Source: SIG459 sp045631645 (GTDB lineage: Bacteria; Bacillota; Clostridia; Oscillospirales; Oscillospiraceae). From it: a stretch of 64,000 bases of DNA. How positions within the stretch are numbered: the first letter of the stretch is position 1; each line of letters opens with the position of its first letter. The position numbers and the translations under genes are program-made. The notes under the pieces were generated by a model, which searched no databases, was not told the DNA's origin, and worked only from the letters and a program-made list of their open reading frames with translations. The stretch is from contig JAZQVC010000004.1 of assembly GCA_045631645.1 (NCBI GenBank), positions 6,608 to 70,607 of the forward strand. The letters are read 5' to 3'. Positions 38,853-47,399 of the stretch are shown piece by piece.

Positions 38853-41405
38853 ATGAAGTACGATTTTACCGCAATCGAGAAAAAATGGCAGAAGCATTGG
38901 CTGGAAAACAAGAGCTATGCAGCCGTAACCGGCAGCGATAAGCCCAAGTTCTATGCCCTTGTTGAGTTCCCTTATCCCTCCGCCGCAGGCCTCCATGTTG
39001 GACATCCCCGTCCTTACACCGCTATGGACATCGTTGCCAGAAAGCGCCGTATGGATGGCTACAATGTTCTTTTCCCCATTGGTTATGATGCTTTCGGTCT
39101 GCCCACCGAGAACTATGCAATAAAGAACCATCTCCATCCCGCAGATGTTACCCGTGATAACATTGCAAACTTCACAAAGCAGCTCCAGATGCTGGGCTTC
39201 AGCTTTGACTGGGATCGCTGCGTGGATACCACTGATCCCGCTTACTTCAAGTGGACCCAGTGGATCTTCCTCCAGCTTTTCAAGAAAGGACTTGCTTATA
39301 AGAGCCAGATGCCCGTTAACTGGTGCACCAGCTGCAAGTGCGTTCTTGCAAACGAAGAGGTTGTAAACGGCGTTTGCGAGCGTTGCGGCGCTCCCGTTGT
39401 CCGCAAGGAAAAGAGCCAGTGGATGCTCAAGATCACCGAGTATGCCCAGCGCCTCATTGATGATCTGGACGAGCTGGACTTCATCGAGCGCGTCAAGACC
39501 CAGCAGCGCAACTGGATAGGCCGCTCCACCGGCGCGGAGCTTGATTTTGCAACCACCAACGGCGACACTGTCACCGTCTTCACCACCCGCCCCGATACTC
39601 TCTTCGGTGCAACCTATATGGTTATGAGCCCCGAGCATGCCCTCATCGAGAAGTGGGCATCTCAGCTTGCCAATCTGGACGCAGTCCGCGAATATCAGGC
39701 TGCAGCAGCACGCAAGTCCGATTTCGAACGCACTGAGATGGCTAAAGAAAAGACCGGCGTAAAGCTTGCCGGTGTTGCTGCTATCAACCCCGTTAACGGC
39801 AAAGAAATTCCCATCTTCATCTCCGACTATGTTCTTGCCACTTACGGCACCGGCGCAATTATGGCAGTTCCCGGTCATGATGACCGCGACTGGGATTTCG
39901 CAAAGGAATTCGGCTGCGAAATCATCGAAGTTGTTGCAGGCGGCGATGTTGAAAAGGAAGCTTACACCGTTAAGGATGAAAGCGGCATAATGGTCAACTC
40001 CGGTTTCCTGAACGGTCTCACTGTTAAGGATGCTATCCCCACCATGATCAAGTATCTGGAAGAGCAGGGCATCGGTCACGAGAAGGTTAACTACAAGCTC
40101 CGTGACTGGGTCTTCTCTCGCCAGCGTTATTGGGGCGAACCCATTCCTCTGGTTTATTGCGAGCATTGCGGCGGTTGGGTTCCCCTGCCCGAGGAGCAGC
40201 TGCCCCTCACTCTGCCTCAGGTTGAGAGCTATGAGCCCACCGATGACGGCGAAAGCCCCCTGAGCAAGATGACCGATTGGGTCACCACCACCTGCCCCGT
40301 CTGCGGCGGTCCCGCAAAGCGCGAGACCGACACTATGCCCCAGTGGGCAGGCTCCAGCTGGTACTTCCTCCGTTACATGGATCCTCATAATGCCGATGCT
40401 CTTGTTGGCGAAGAGGCAATGAAGTATTGGCATCAGGTTGACTGGTATAACGGCGGTATGGAGCATACCACTCTCCACCTGCTGTATTCCCGCTTCTGGC
40501 ACAAGGTTCTCTATGATATCGGCGTAGTACCTACCGCCGAGCCTTATGCAAAGCGCACCAGCCACGGTATGATTCTTGGTATGAATCCCCGCTGCTTCGA
40601 TAACCTCCCCGAGGAGGAGCAGGCAGCTCTTGTTGCAGAGCACGGCAGCGAGAAGGCTGCAAAGAAGGCTCTCGTTGAGAAGTATGGCGAGATGGCATCT
40701 CACCCCATCGTCAAGATGAGCAAGAGCCTGGGCAATGTTGTCAACCCCGATGATGTTGTTAAGGCCTTCGGCGCAGATACCCTCCGCACCTATATAATGT
40801 TCCTTGGCGACTTTGAAAAGGCAGCTCCCTGGCAGGAGAGCGCCGTCAAGGGTTGCAAGCGTGTCCTTGACCGTATCTGGAACTTTGCCGAAACCCGCCT
40901 CGAAGGCGGCGAAGGATATTCCAAGGCAAACGAGAAGGAAATCCACCGCACCATCAAGAAGGTCACCGAGGATATCGAGAATATGAAGTTTAATACCGCA
41001 ATTGCCGCTCTGATGGCTCTTGTAAACCAGTTCAGCGACAATGCTCCCACCCGCGGTGATATCAAGGCAATGCTTCTCATGCTCAGCCCCTTCGCTCCTC
41101 ACATTGCAGAAGAGCTTTGGGAGATCCAGGGCTTCGGCGGCCAGTGCTGCCTCCACGCATGGCCCAAGTTTGACGAAAGCAAGCTTGTGGACAGCGAAAA
41201 GGAGATTGCAGTTCAGGTGGGCGGCAAGCTTAAGAGCACCATCATCGTTCCCGTTAACGCTGATAACGATGCCGTTCTCGCAATTGCCTATGCCAACGAA
41301 AAGATAGCAAAGCTTATGGAAGGCATGGAAGTTGTAAAGAGCATTGTTGTCCGTAAGGGCGATGATATCAAGCTTGTAAATCTTATTCTCAAACCTAAAA
41401 ACTAA
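38853..41405 (+). CDS. leuS: Leucyl-tRNA synthetase
   Basis: 850 residues, class I. HIGH signature as HVGHPRPYTAMD, the CP1 editing domain (about residues 225-400, TTRPDTLFGATYMVM and GTGAIMAVPGHDDRD), zinc-binding Cys clusters (CTSCKCVLANEEVVNGVCERC region and CEHCGG), KMSKS at VKMSKSLGN and a C-terminal anticodon-binding region. Bacterial-type. No T-box leader is visible in the 44-base upstream gap. Downstream lies a promoter for rpsU. Confidence 0.98.
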   Translation: MKYDFTAIEKKWQKHWLENKSYAAVTGSDKPKFYALVEFPYPSAAGLHVGHPRPYTAMDIVARKRRMDGYNVLFPIGYDAFGLPTENYAIKNHLHPADVTRDNIANFTKQLQMLGFSFDWDRCVDTTDPAYFKWTQWIFLQLFKKGLAYKSQMPVNWCTSCKCVLANEEVVNGVCERCGAPVVRKEKSQWMLKITEYAQRLIDDLDELDFIERVKTQQRNWIGRSTGAELDFATTNGDTVTVFTTRPDTLFGATYMVMSPEHALIEKWASQLANLDAVREYQAAAARKSDFERTEMAKEKTGVKLAGVAAINPVNGKEIPIFISDYVLATYGTGAIMAVPGHDDRDWDFAKEFGCEIIEVVAGGDVEKEAYTVKDESGIMVNSGFLNGLTVKDAIPTMIKYLEEQGIGHEKVNYKLRDWVFSRQRYWGEPIPLVYCEHCGGWVPLPEEQLPLTLPQVESYEPTDDGESPLSKMTDWVTTTCPVCGGPAKRETDTMPQWAGSSWYFLRYMDPHNADALVGEEAMKYWHQVDWYNGGMEHTTLHLLYSRFWHKVLYDIGVVPTAEPYAKRTSHGMILGMNPRCFDNLPEEEQAALVAEHGSEKAAKKALVEKYGEMASHPIVKMSKSLGNVVNPDDVVKAFGADTLRTYIMFLGDFEKAAPWQESAVKGCKRVLDRIWNFAETRLEGGEGYSKANEKEIHRTIKKVTEDIENMKFNTAIAALMALVNQFSDNAPTRGDIKAMLLMLSPFAPHIAEELWEIQGFGGQCCLHAWPKFDESKLVDSEKEIAVQVGGKLKSTIIVPVNADNDAVLAIAYANEKIAKLMEGMEVVKSIVVRKGDDIKLVNLILKPKN

Positions 41406-41408
41406 TTG

Positions 41409-41437
41409 TTGACAAGCGGAATTAAAACCTTTATAAT
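41409..41437 (+). promoter_or_regulatory. Consensus promoter of rpsU
   Basis: TTGACA, 17 bases, TATAAT. A leader of about 60 bases follows before the rpsU start. Confidence 0.88.
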
Positions 41438-41448
41438 AAGTCCGTTAA

Positions 41449-41485
41449 GCCATGATCTTATGGCCCTTGAAACGCCGCAAGGCGT
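41449..41485 (+). promoter_or_regulatory. Two stem-loops in the rpsU leader
   Basis: GCCAT-gatctt-ATGGC at 41449-41464 and ACGCC-GCAA-GGCGT at 41472-41485, ending 5 bases before GGAGGGAGGG. Neither is followed by a T run, so they could act on translation or stability rather than termination. No known leader type is recognised. Confidence 0.45.
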
Positions 41486-41505
41486 ATTTGGAGGGAGGGA
41501 AATAA

Positions 41506-41691
41506 ATGTCTGAAATCTACGTCAAGGAGAACGAATCTCTGGACAATGCGCTGAAGAGATTTAAGCGCAGCTGCGCCAAGGCAGGTGTTATGGCCGATCT
41601 CCGCAAGAAGGAGTTCTACCAGAGCCCCAGCGTCAAGCGCCGCAAGAAGAGCGAAGCCGCTCGTAAGAACAAGAACAAGCGTTATTATTAA
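41506..41691 (+). CDS. rpsU: 30S ribosomal protein S21
   Basis: 61 residues, basic, typical S21: NESLDNALKRFKRSCAKAGVMADLRKKEFYQSPSVKRR. Sits on the 30S platform near the anti-Shine-Dalgarno. ATG lies 7 bases after a very strong GGAGGGAGGG. Monocistronic with its own consensus promoter and terminator. Confidence 0.97.
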   Translation: MSEIYVKENESLDNALKRFKRSCAKAGVMADLRKKEFYQSPSVKRRKKSEAARKNKNKRYY

Positions 41692-41696
41692 TGCTC

Positions 41697-41732
41697 AAAA
41701 AAAGGACCGACATTGTGTCGGTCCTTTTTTTT
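41697..41732. terminator. Bidirectional terminator between rpsU and the ProX-like gene
   Basis: GGACCGACA / TGTCGGTCC with a 3-base loop, flanked by A7 on the left and T8 on the right. Serves rpsU on + and the convergent gene on -. Confidence 0.92.
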
Positions 41733-42285
41733 ATTCGGCTTCCCATGGAAGAGAAACTTCTTTATGCTCTCTGCTTAAAGCAGGGAGTATTTTTTCAAAT
41801 ATGTTCGAAGTGTCAAAAGCAAGGGTTGAAGAGTTTATGCAGGGGTGGCAGGCAAATCGCGTATCATCCAAAAGCTCTCTATCAAAAACAAGCTGAACCT
41901 TTTTCTCTGTGTCATTCATAAGACCTAGCAGGGAAGCGGAGCCGCTTTTAACCCCAAGAAGAGCTTCAAGATGCTCCTCCGATGCGAAGCTGAGACGGGA
42001 ACAGCCAAGCTGCGCGGAAAGATATTTTGTCTTGAAGGGCTTGTTGCCGGGCATTATCAAAAGATAAAAATCCGTCTGTTGGCGGTTGGTGAGGAAAAGA
42101 TTCTTGGCAATTGAGCAGGCCAGAACTTTTTCCGCGGCGGCAAGGTCTTCCATAGTCATGGCAATGTCGTGGTCAACGCGGGTGAAGGGGATGGAAAGAC
42201 TTTCAAGAAGGTCATAGCTTCTCTCTTCCGCCTCCGTGCGGCTTCCTTTTTCGGGGCGGCCGTTGAAAAGAATTGATTCATGCAT
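41731..42285 (-). CDS. Prolyl-tRNA editing protein (ProX/PrdX, YbaK-like)
   Basis: 184 residues from the ATG preceded by AAAGGAGAAG on the - strand. YbaK/ProX fold with VDHDIAMTMEDLAAAEKVL, the conserved Lys in CSIAKNLFLTNRQ and LLIMPGNKPF, and C-terminal VQLVFDRELL. The standalone ProXp-ala group removes Ala from mischarged tRNA-Pro. Other substrate preferences are possible. It overlaps the MFS gene by 8 bases, so the two are probably co-transcribed on the - strand; this pairing has no obvious functional logic. Confidence 0.87.
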   Translation of the reverse strand: MHESILFNGRPEKGSRTEAEERSYDLLESLSIPFTRVDHDIAMTMEDLAAAEKVLACSIAKNLFLTNRQQTDFYLLIMPGNKPFKTKYLSAQLGCSRLSFASEEHLEALLGVKSGSASLLGLMNDTEKKVQLVFDRELLDDTRFACHPCINSSTLAFDTSNIFEKILPALSREHKEVSLPWEAE

Positions 42286-43480
42286 CTTTGTTCTTCTCCT
42301 TTCTTCCCACATTGTAGGCGCAGATTATAAGTATAAGAGTAAGAGCGGCAAAAACAGAAAGCGCATAGTAGGTGTGCACATAGCTTCCGCTGTGGTCGGC
42401 GATAATTCCAGGCAATGGTCCTGTTACAAAAGAGCCAACCATGTAACTGAACTGAAAATTACTAAGGGAGGAAGGATAGTGTCCGGGGGTGGAAAGGTCT
42501 GCCGCCATGCTGGAAAAGCCAACTGTGGAAATGGGAAGTCCCATACCCATAAACAGCATGGATGCGCAGGCAATGGGCATGGAGAGCTTCGGCGCAAAGC
42601 AGGCCAGCACTTCGCCCAGAATGAGAATGGAACAGAAGAAAAAGGCGGTGCGCCTGCCGCCAATACGGTCGGCAATTTCTCCGAAAAGCACCTTGCCCAT
42701 GGTAAGGGCAAGACCCACGAGAGAGATAAGGCGGGAAACGGTGCGAAGGTCGGCGCCCTCGGTGGAATATAGAACGCTCAGATGATTCCAACCTGTGTTG
42801 CCCATTGCGCCAATGAGGAAGGCTGCGCAAAGCACAAGGATAAAGCGTTTCTTTTCGTTTTTAGAGCGTGGAGCATTTATATCGGACTGTTTAAGCTCTG
42901 CGGGACGAACATTGATTTGAGGTCCAACAAGGCTAAGAGCAATAAGGGTTGCTGCAACAAGGAAGAGCGCCTCAAACCAAAGAGCGGCTCGCAGTGAGAA
43001 ATTGGAGATAAAAAAGGTGGCGATGGGTGGCCATACTATTGTGGCAAGACCTGTACCTGCCGAGCAAATTCCGAGAGCCAGAGTCTTGTGGGAAGTGAAG
43101 CTGCGCTTGATAGCGATGGAAACGCTGACGGTGCCGCCAAGACCGTAGCAAAAACCCAGCATTGAGGCGGCAAGGCAGCAGCTTATAAAGCTGTTGGCAA
43201 AACCAAAACCAAAGAAACTGAGGGCAGCAAGCACAGTCATAAGAATTAGACTTCTGCGAAGTCCGCAAAGCTTTATGTACTTTTGAACAAAGGGGATTGC
43301 AAGCAGGGAGCAAAGGGTCCGTATGGTAATAACCGTGGATGCCTGCGTGTTGCTCAAACCGATAATCTTAATGAGATAAGGCTGATAAACGGAAAAAGAG
43401 CTTGTTGTGAGACCCACGTTGCAAAATAGCAGCAAGGTACAGCCGATGCATATAAGCCAAGGATTATTTTTGTTTTTCAC
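42278..43480 (-). CDS. MFS transporter
   Basis: 400 residues with 12 predicted membrane helices. The short loop after the second helix (KYIKLCGLRRSLI) and the middle cytoplasmic loop (RPAELKQSDINAPRSKNEKKR) fit the major facilitator fold, and EIADRIGGRRTAF is the symmetric loop of the second half. It resembles the oxalate:formate antiporter and monocarboxylate branch, but the substrate cannot be told. Divergent from the glycosylase gene across an 80-base spacer containing a large palindrome. Confidence 0.85.
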   Translation of the reverse strand: MKNKNNPWLICIGCTLLLFCNVGLTTSSFSVYQPYLIKIIGLSNTQASTVITIRTLCSLLAIPFVQKYIKLCGLRRSLILMTVLAALSFFGFGFANSFISCCLAASMLGFCYGLGGTVSVSIAIKRSFTSHKTLALGICSAGTGLATIVWPPIATFFISNFSLRAALWFEALFLVAATLIALSLVGPQINVRPAELKQSDINAPRSKNEKKRFILVLCAAFLIGAMGNTGWNHLSVLYSTEGADLRTVSRLISLVGLALTMGKVLFGEIADRIGGRRTAFFFCSILILGEVLACFAPKLSMPIACASMLFMGMGLPISTVGFSSMAADLSTPGHYPSSLSNFQFSYMVGSFVTGPLPGIIADHSGSYVHTYYALSVFAALTLILIICAYNVGRKEKNKDA

Positions 43481-43502
43481 AGCATTTACACTTTCTATTT
43501 TC

Positions 43503-43531
43503 TTGAATTGAGTCGAGGGAAGTAATATAAT
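43503..43531 (+). promoter_or_regulatory. Promoter of the OGG-type glycosylase gene
   Basis: TTGAAT, 17 bases, TATAAT. The -10 lies inside the left arm of the palindrome described next. Confidence 0.65.
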
Positions 43532-43549
43532 GTATTTATTATATTACTT
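43520..43549. promoter_or_regulatory. Palindrome over the -10 of the glycosylase promoter
   Basis: AAGTAATATAA and TTATATTACTT, 11-base arms separated by 8 bases, perfectly complementary. It lies in the divergent spacer between the MFS transporter and the glycosylase, so a regulator bound there could control both. Confidence 0.55.
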
Positions 43550-43560
43550 GGGAGAGCCGT

Positions 43561-44388
43561 ATGCAAGTTTCTGAAAAAATATATCTTGGAAGTCTGCGGG
43601 AAATAGATCCCGTTAAAACCTTTGAATGCGGACAGTGTTTCCGTTGGAATGCCGATGAAAATGGAGACTATTGGGGCGTGGCTTTCGGAAAAGCTGCAAA
43701 GATAGTCACAGAGGGAGAAGAAGTTTACATAATATGCAATTCTGAAGATTTTAACAGCATATGGCGGAGCTATTTTGATCTTGAAAGAGACTATGAGTCC
43801 ATAAGACTCAGCTTCGATGGGGGAGAATATCTTGCCAGATGCGCCGAGTTCGGAGCGGGAATAAGAATTTTGCAGCAGGAAAGATGGGAGGCGCTATGTT
43901 CTTTCATCATTTCTCAGTGCAACAATATTCCCCGCATTAAGGGAATAGTTGAAAAGCTTTGTCGCTCTTACGGAGAAAAGATTGAGTTTGAAGGAAGGGA
44001 ATTCTATTCATTCCCCTCTGCGGAAGCTCTTGCTTTTCTTACATCGGAAAGCCTTGCCCATATACGCAGCGGCTATAGAGCGGCTTATATCGTTGATGCC
44101 GCAAAGGCAATTTTCGAAGGAAGCATAGATTTGGATGCGCTTGCCCGAGCAGACTGCGACACCGCGTTGAAAGGCCTTCTCTCAATGAACGGAGTGGGGA
44201 AGAAGGTGGCAAGCTGCGCACTGCTTTTCGGCCTCGGACATATGGAAGCTTTCCCTATTGACGTATGGATGAAAAGGGCGCTGAAGGAACATTTTGCCCC
44301 TGATTTTGACCCTGCAGTGCTTGGAGAATATGCCGGTCTTGCCCAGCAATATATCTTTTATTATGCACGCAGCGGAATGGAAAAATAA
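43561..44388 (+). CDS. 8-oxoguanine DNA glycosylase, OGG1 type
   Basis: 275 residues. N-terminal beta domain (CGQCFRWNADENGDYWGV; OGG_N), then helix-hairpin-helix glycosylase domain with QCNNIPRIKGIVEKLC and MNGVGKKVASCALLFG. Lys215 aligns with the catalytic Lys249 of human OGG1, and Asp234 (FPIDVWMKR) with Asp268; the 19-residue spacing is identical. Bifunctional glycosylase/lyase removing oxidised guanine. Such bacterial OGG1 homologues are known in Clostridia. No Fe-S cluster Cys residues at the C-terminus, unlike EndoIII or MutY. Confidence 0.92.
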   Translation: MQVSEKIYLGSLREIDPVKTFECGQCFRWNADENGDYWGVAFGKAAKIVTEGEEVYIICNSEDFNSIWRSYFDLERDYESIRLSFDGGEYLARCAEFGAGIRILQQERWEALCSFIISQCNNIPRIKGIVEKLCRSYGEKIEFEGREFYSFPSAEALAFLTSESLAHIRSGYRAAYIVDAAKAIFEGSIDLDALARADCDTALKGLLSMNGVGKKVASCALLFGLGHMEAFPIDVWMKRALKEHFAPDFDPAVLGEYAGLAQQYIFYYARSGMEK

Positions 44389-44424
44389 GTAAATATTTTA
44401 TTTTATATATCTGACCGAAAACTA

Positions 44425-44452
44425 TTGACTTTCCCATTTTTCGTGCTAAAAT
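44425..44452 (+). promoter_or_regulatory. Promoter of guaB
   Basis: TTGACT, 16 bases, TAAAAT, about 30 bases before the TTG start codon. Confidence 0.75.
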
Positions 44453-44483
44453 AAGTAAAATCTTTAAATTGGGGTGATATCAT

Positions 44484-45962
44484 TTGTCTTACGAATCTTA
44501 TGCACATCGTTTCATTGGTGAGGGTCTGACTTATGATGACGTTCTTCTCGTTCCTGCCGAGAGTAACGTTCTTCCTTCTCAGATTGACCTCTCCACCAGA
44601 CTGACCAAGAACCTTAAGCTCAACATTCCCATCATGAGCGCAGCTATGGATACCGTTACCGAGTCCCGCATGGCAATCGCTATGGCACGTGAAGGCGGTA
44701 TTGGCGTTATCCATAAGAACATGACCATTGAAGCTCAGGCTGAGCAGGTAGATCTCGTAAAGCGCAGCGAGAATGGCGTTATCTCCAACCCCTTCTCTCT
44801 CACCGCAGAGTGCACTCTTGCCGAAGCAGAAGCTCTTATGGCCAAGTTCCGCATCTCCGGCGTTCCCGTTGTTGATGCAAACGGCAAGCTTATCGGTATC
44901 ATCACCAACCGCGATATGAAGTTCGAAACCGATTATAGCCGTCTTATCGGTGATGTTATGACCAAGAATAACCTTGTCACCGGCAAGGAAGGCACTACTC
45001 TTGAAGAGGCAAAGGCAATTCTCGGTAAGCATAAGATTGAGAAGCTCCCCATTGTTGACGCTGATTACCGTCTCAAGGGACTTATCACCATCAAGGATAT
45101 TGAGAAAGCTCTCACTTATCCCAACGCAGCCAAGGATAGCCGCGGCCGTCTTCTCTGCGCCGCTGCACTGGGCGTAACCAATGACCTTCTCGAGCGCGCC
45201 AAGGAACTTGCTGACGCAGGCGTTGACGCTTTCGTTCTTGACTCCGCTCATGGCCACAGCGCAAACATCATGCGCAATGTAGGCATTGTTAAGAATGCAT
45301 TCCCCGACATCCAGCTCATCGCAGGTAACGTTGCACCCGCTGAGGCCACCGAGGCTCTCATCAAAGCCGGCGCAGACTGCGTCAAGGTCGGTATCGGCCC
45401 CGGCTCCATCTGCACCACCCGCGTTGTTGCAGGTATCGGCGTTCCCCAGCTGAGCGCTGTTCTTGAAAGCGCAGAAGCTGCCGATAAGTACGGCGTTCCC
45501 ATCATTGCTGACGGCGGTATCAAGTATTCCGGCGATGTTGTCAAGGCTCTTGCAGCCGGCGGCAGCGTTGTCATGCTCGGTTCTCTCCTTGCAGGTTGCG
45601 AGGAAAGCCCCGGCGAGAATGAGATGTTCCAGGGTCGTCAGTTCAAGGTATACCGCGGCATGGGCTCTCTCGCTGCTATGGCAAACGGTTCCAAGGACCG
45701 TTACTTCCAGGAAGGCAACAAGAAGCTTGTTCCTGAAGGCGTCGAAGGCCGCGTACCTTATCGCGGACCTGTTTCCGACACCATCTTCCAGATGCTGGGC
45801 GGTATCCGCTCCGGTATGGGCTACTGCGGCGCTCCCAATATGGAAGCTCTCCGCACCAAGAGCAAGTTCGTCCGCATCACCTCTGCTGGTCTCCGTGAGA
45901 GCCATCCCCACGATATCTATATCACCAAGGAAGCTCCCAACTACACCACCAGCCAGGGCTGA
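44484..45962 (+). CDS. guaB: Inosine-5'-monophosphate dehydrogenase
   Basis: 492 residues starting at TTG, positioned by GGGGTGAT 6 bases upstream; the next in-frame Met is too far in. LTYDDVLLVPAES at the N-terminus, two CBS domains (about residues 95-210), the NAD-site GPGSICTTRVVAGIG loop with catalytic Cys, and the flap Arg-Tyr (RYFQEG). Makes XMP from IMP, the committed step of guanine synthesis. Single-gene unit with its own promoter and terminator. Confidence 0.98.
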   Translation: MSYESYAHRFIGEGLTYDDVLLVPAESNVLPSQIDLSTRLTKNLKLNIPIMSAAMDTVTESRMAIAMAREGGIGVIHKNMTIEAQAEQVDLVKRSENGVISNPFSLTAECTLAEAEALMAKFRISGVPVVDANGKLIGIITNRDMKFETDYSRLIGDVMTKNNLVTGKEGTTLEEAKAILGKHKIEKLPIVDADYRLKGLITIKDIEKALTYPNAAKDSRGRLLCAAALGVTNDLLERAKELADAGVDAFVLDSAHGHSANIMRNVGIVKNAFPDIQLIAGNVAPAEATEALIKAGADCVKVGIGPGSICTTRVVAGIGVPQLSAVLESAEAADKYGVPIIADGGIKYSGDVVKALAAGGSVVMLGSLLAGCEESPGENEMFQGRQFKVYRGMGSLAAMANGSKDRYFQEGNKKLVPEGVEGRVPYRGPVSDTIFQMLGGIRSGMGYCGAPNMEALRTKSKFVRITSAGLRESHPHDIYITKEAPNYTTSQG

Positions 45963-45980
45963 TAAATCAAGTAAAAATCA

Positions 45981-46014
45981 AAAGGCCGCGATTTATAAAT
46001 CGCGGTCTTTTTTT
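45981..46014 (+). terminator. Terminator after guaB
   Basis: AAAGGCCGCGATTT / AAATCGCGGTCTTT stem followed by TTTT. Confidence 0.9.
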
Positions 46015-46044
46015 ATGTGTCAGCAGTGTGGATTTCCACACCCT

Positions 46045-46686
46045 TTATTCTTTGCCCCATGCCATTTCAACTTCGTCCAAAAGGGGAAGTCCGGTCCGAA
46101 TTGCATTAAGCTCCTTTCGGCAGGCATTTATGGCAATTGCGAGATACTCATCCGCCATTTGTGGGGTGAAGTAGTGGTATTCCCCCTCGCTGCTGCATTC
46201 GAAATCTCCCTTAAGCTCACGGAGAAAGCCTGCCATGTCAAACTCAAAGCGTTGGTTTATATCCTCCTCCGAAAAATCCGAGGGGAGAATAATACCGTTT
46301 TCCAGTCTGTGATTTTCAATTATATAGCGGTTTATCTTCCTGTAGTCGCTGTGGAGTTTGATCACATTTTCCCATATTCTTGCATCCCAGTGGGGGAGGG
46401 CATACATATATCTTCTGTAGAAAATATCCTGAATAAGATGGAGGTAGTAGCCAAGATATAGGCTGTCGCCTTGCATCCGCTCTCCATAGAGGGAGAGAAA
46501 CTCCCTGAGCTTATAGGTCGTAAGACCGTTTGGAAGCGCCGTCTGAAAATGGGGAGCAGCGCGAAGAAGGGAGTCTATTTTGGCGTCGGGCAGAATGGAG
46601 CCTAGGCGAAAACGGTTGCGATCGGGAATTTTAAATTCATTGACCAGCGCATCGGCAACAGCGAGATGGAGTATCCTTGATGCCAT
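46045..46686 (-). CDS. Zinc-dependent phospholipase C-like protein
   Basis: 213 residues. N-terminal HLAVADAL, GSILPDAKID, HF and the YYLHLIQDIFYRR segment give the His/Asp pattern of the zinc-dependent phospholipase C / S1-P1 fold (PF00882-like). No signal peptide is visible, so it is probably cytoplasmic and its true substrate may not be phospholipid. Similar proteins in Clostridia are annotated as hydrolases of unknown function. RBS GGGAGGG on the - strand. Monocistronic, convergent with guaB. Confidence 0.55.
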   Translation of the reverse strand: MASRILHLAVADALVNEFKIPDRNRFRLGSILPDAKIDSLLRAAPHFQTALPNGLTTYKLREFLSLYGERMQGDSLYLGYYLHLIQDIFYRRYMYALPHWDARIWENVIKLHSDYRKINRYIIENHRLENGIILPSDFSEEDINQRFEFDMAGFLRELKGDFECSSEGEYHYFTPQMADEYLAIAINACRKELNAIRTGLPLLDEVEMAWGKE

Positions 46687-46784
46687 TTTCCAAACCCTCC
46701 CTTTTACAGTTTTTCTCTATTTTACCATAGGCTGTTTTTGTTGGAAAGCGCCCATTTATAGGGGAAAATAACCAAAAAAAGCAC

Positions 46785-46813
46785 TTGATTTTTTATATGT
46801 AGGATGATATACT
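46785..46813 (+). promoter_or_regulatory. Promoter of the rimP-nusA-infB operon
   Basis: TTGATT, 17 bases, TATACT. Predicted start near 46820, leaving a leader of about 88 bases before rimP. Confidence 0.72.
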
Positions 46814-46839
46814 ATCAGCGTTGGATAGGAAATTTGACT

Positions 46840-46864
46840 GAGTGGGCGCCCCCCACTCTTTTTT
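46840..46864 (+). terminator. Terminator-like hairpin in the rimP-nusA leader
   Basis: GAGTGGG-cgccc-CCCACTC (7 G/C-rich pairs) followed directly by TTTTTT. It lies about 20-45 bases after the predicted transcription start and 45 bases before the rimP start codon, so it could end most transcripts early. Confidence 0.7.
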
Positions 46865-46908
46865 GCAAGCAAAAATAAGATGTAAGAAATTAGGAAACGG
46901 TGTAAACT

Positions 46909-47367
46909 ATGAATAAAATTGCACAGCGCGTATACGATTTGGCTCTTCCCGTTGCCGAAAAAATGGGTCTTGATATCTGGGATGTTGAGTACCTGAAGGA
47001 AGCCGGAGACTGGTATCTGAGAGTTTATATTGATAAGCTTGAGGGCGGTATTTTCATCAGCGACTGCGAGAATTTCAGCCGCGAGATGGACCCCATTCTC
47101 GATGAAGCAGACCCCATTGAAGGAAGCTATGTTTTCGAGGTCAGCTCCGCAGGCGCCGAGCGTCAGCTCAAGCGTCCCTCCGACTTTGAGCGCTTTATGG
47201 GCAGCAATGTTGAAGTAAAGCTCTATAAGGCTGTTGACGGCCGCAAAAGTTATCAGGGCATTCTTTCCGCTTATGAAGACGGAAAGGTAAGCGTTGATGT
47301 GAGCGGAATTGTGATGAGCTTCGAGAAGGAAGTTGTCGCTTCTGTTCGTCTTCGTGTTGTAATATAA
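46909..47367 (+). CDS. rimP: Ribosome maturation factor RimP
   Basis: 152 residues. Conserved LDIWDVEYLKEAGDWYLRVYID, the CENFSREMDPILDEADPI region and the SSAGAERQLKRPSDFERFMG motif. Needed for 30S maturation. Starts at ATG without a strong AGGAGG, preceded by TTAGGAAACGG. First gene of the large operon ending in ribF. Confidence 0.97.
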   Translation: MNKIAQRVYDLALPVAEKMGLDIWDVEYLKEAGDWYLRVYIDKLEGGIFISDCENFSREMDPILDEADPIEGSYVFEVSSAGAERQLKRPSDFERFMGSNVEVKLYKAVDGRKSYQGILSAYEDGKVSVDVSGIVMSFEKEVVASVRLRVVI

Positions 47368-47399
47368 CAAAGGATATAAGTATTAAGGAGAATATATAA

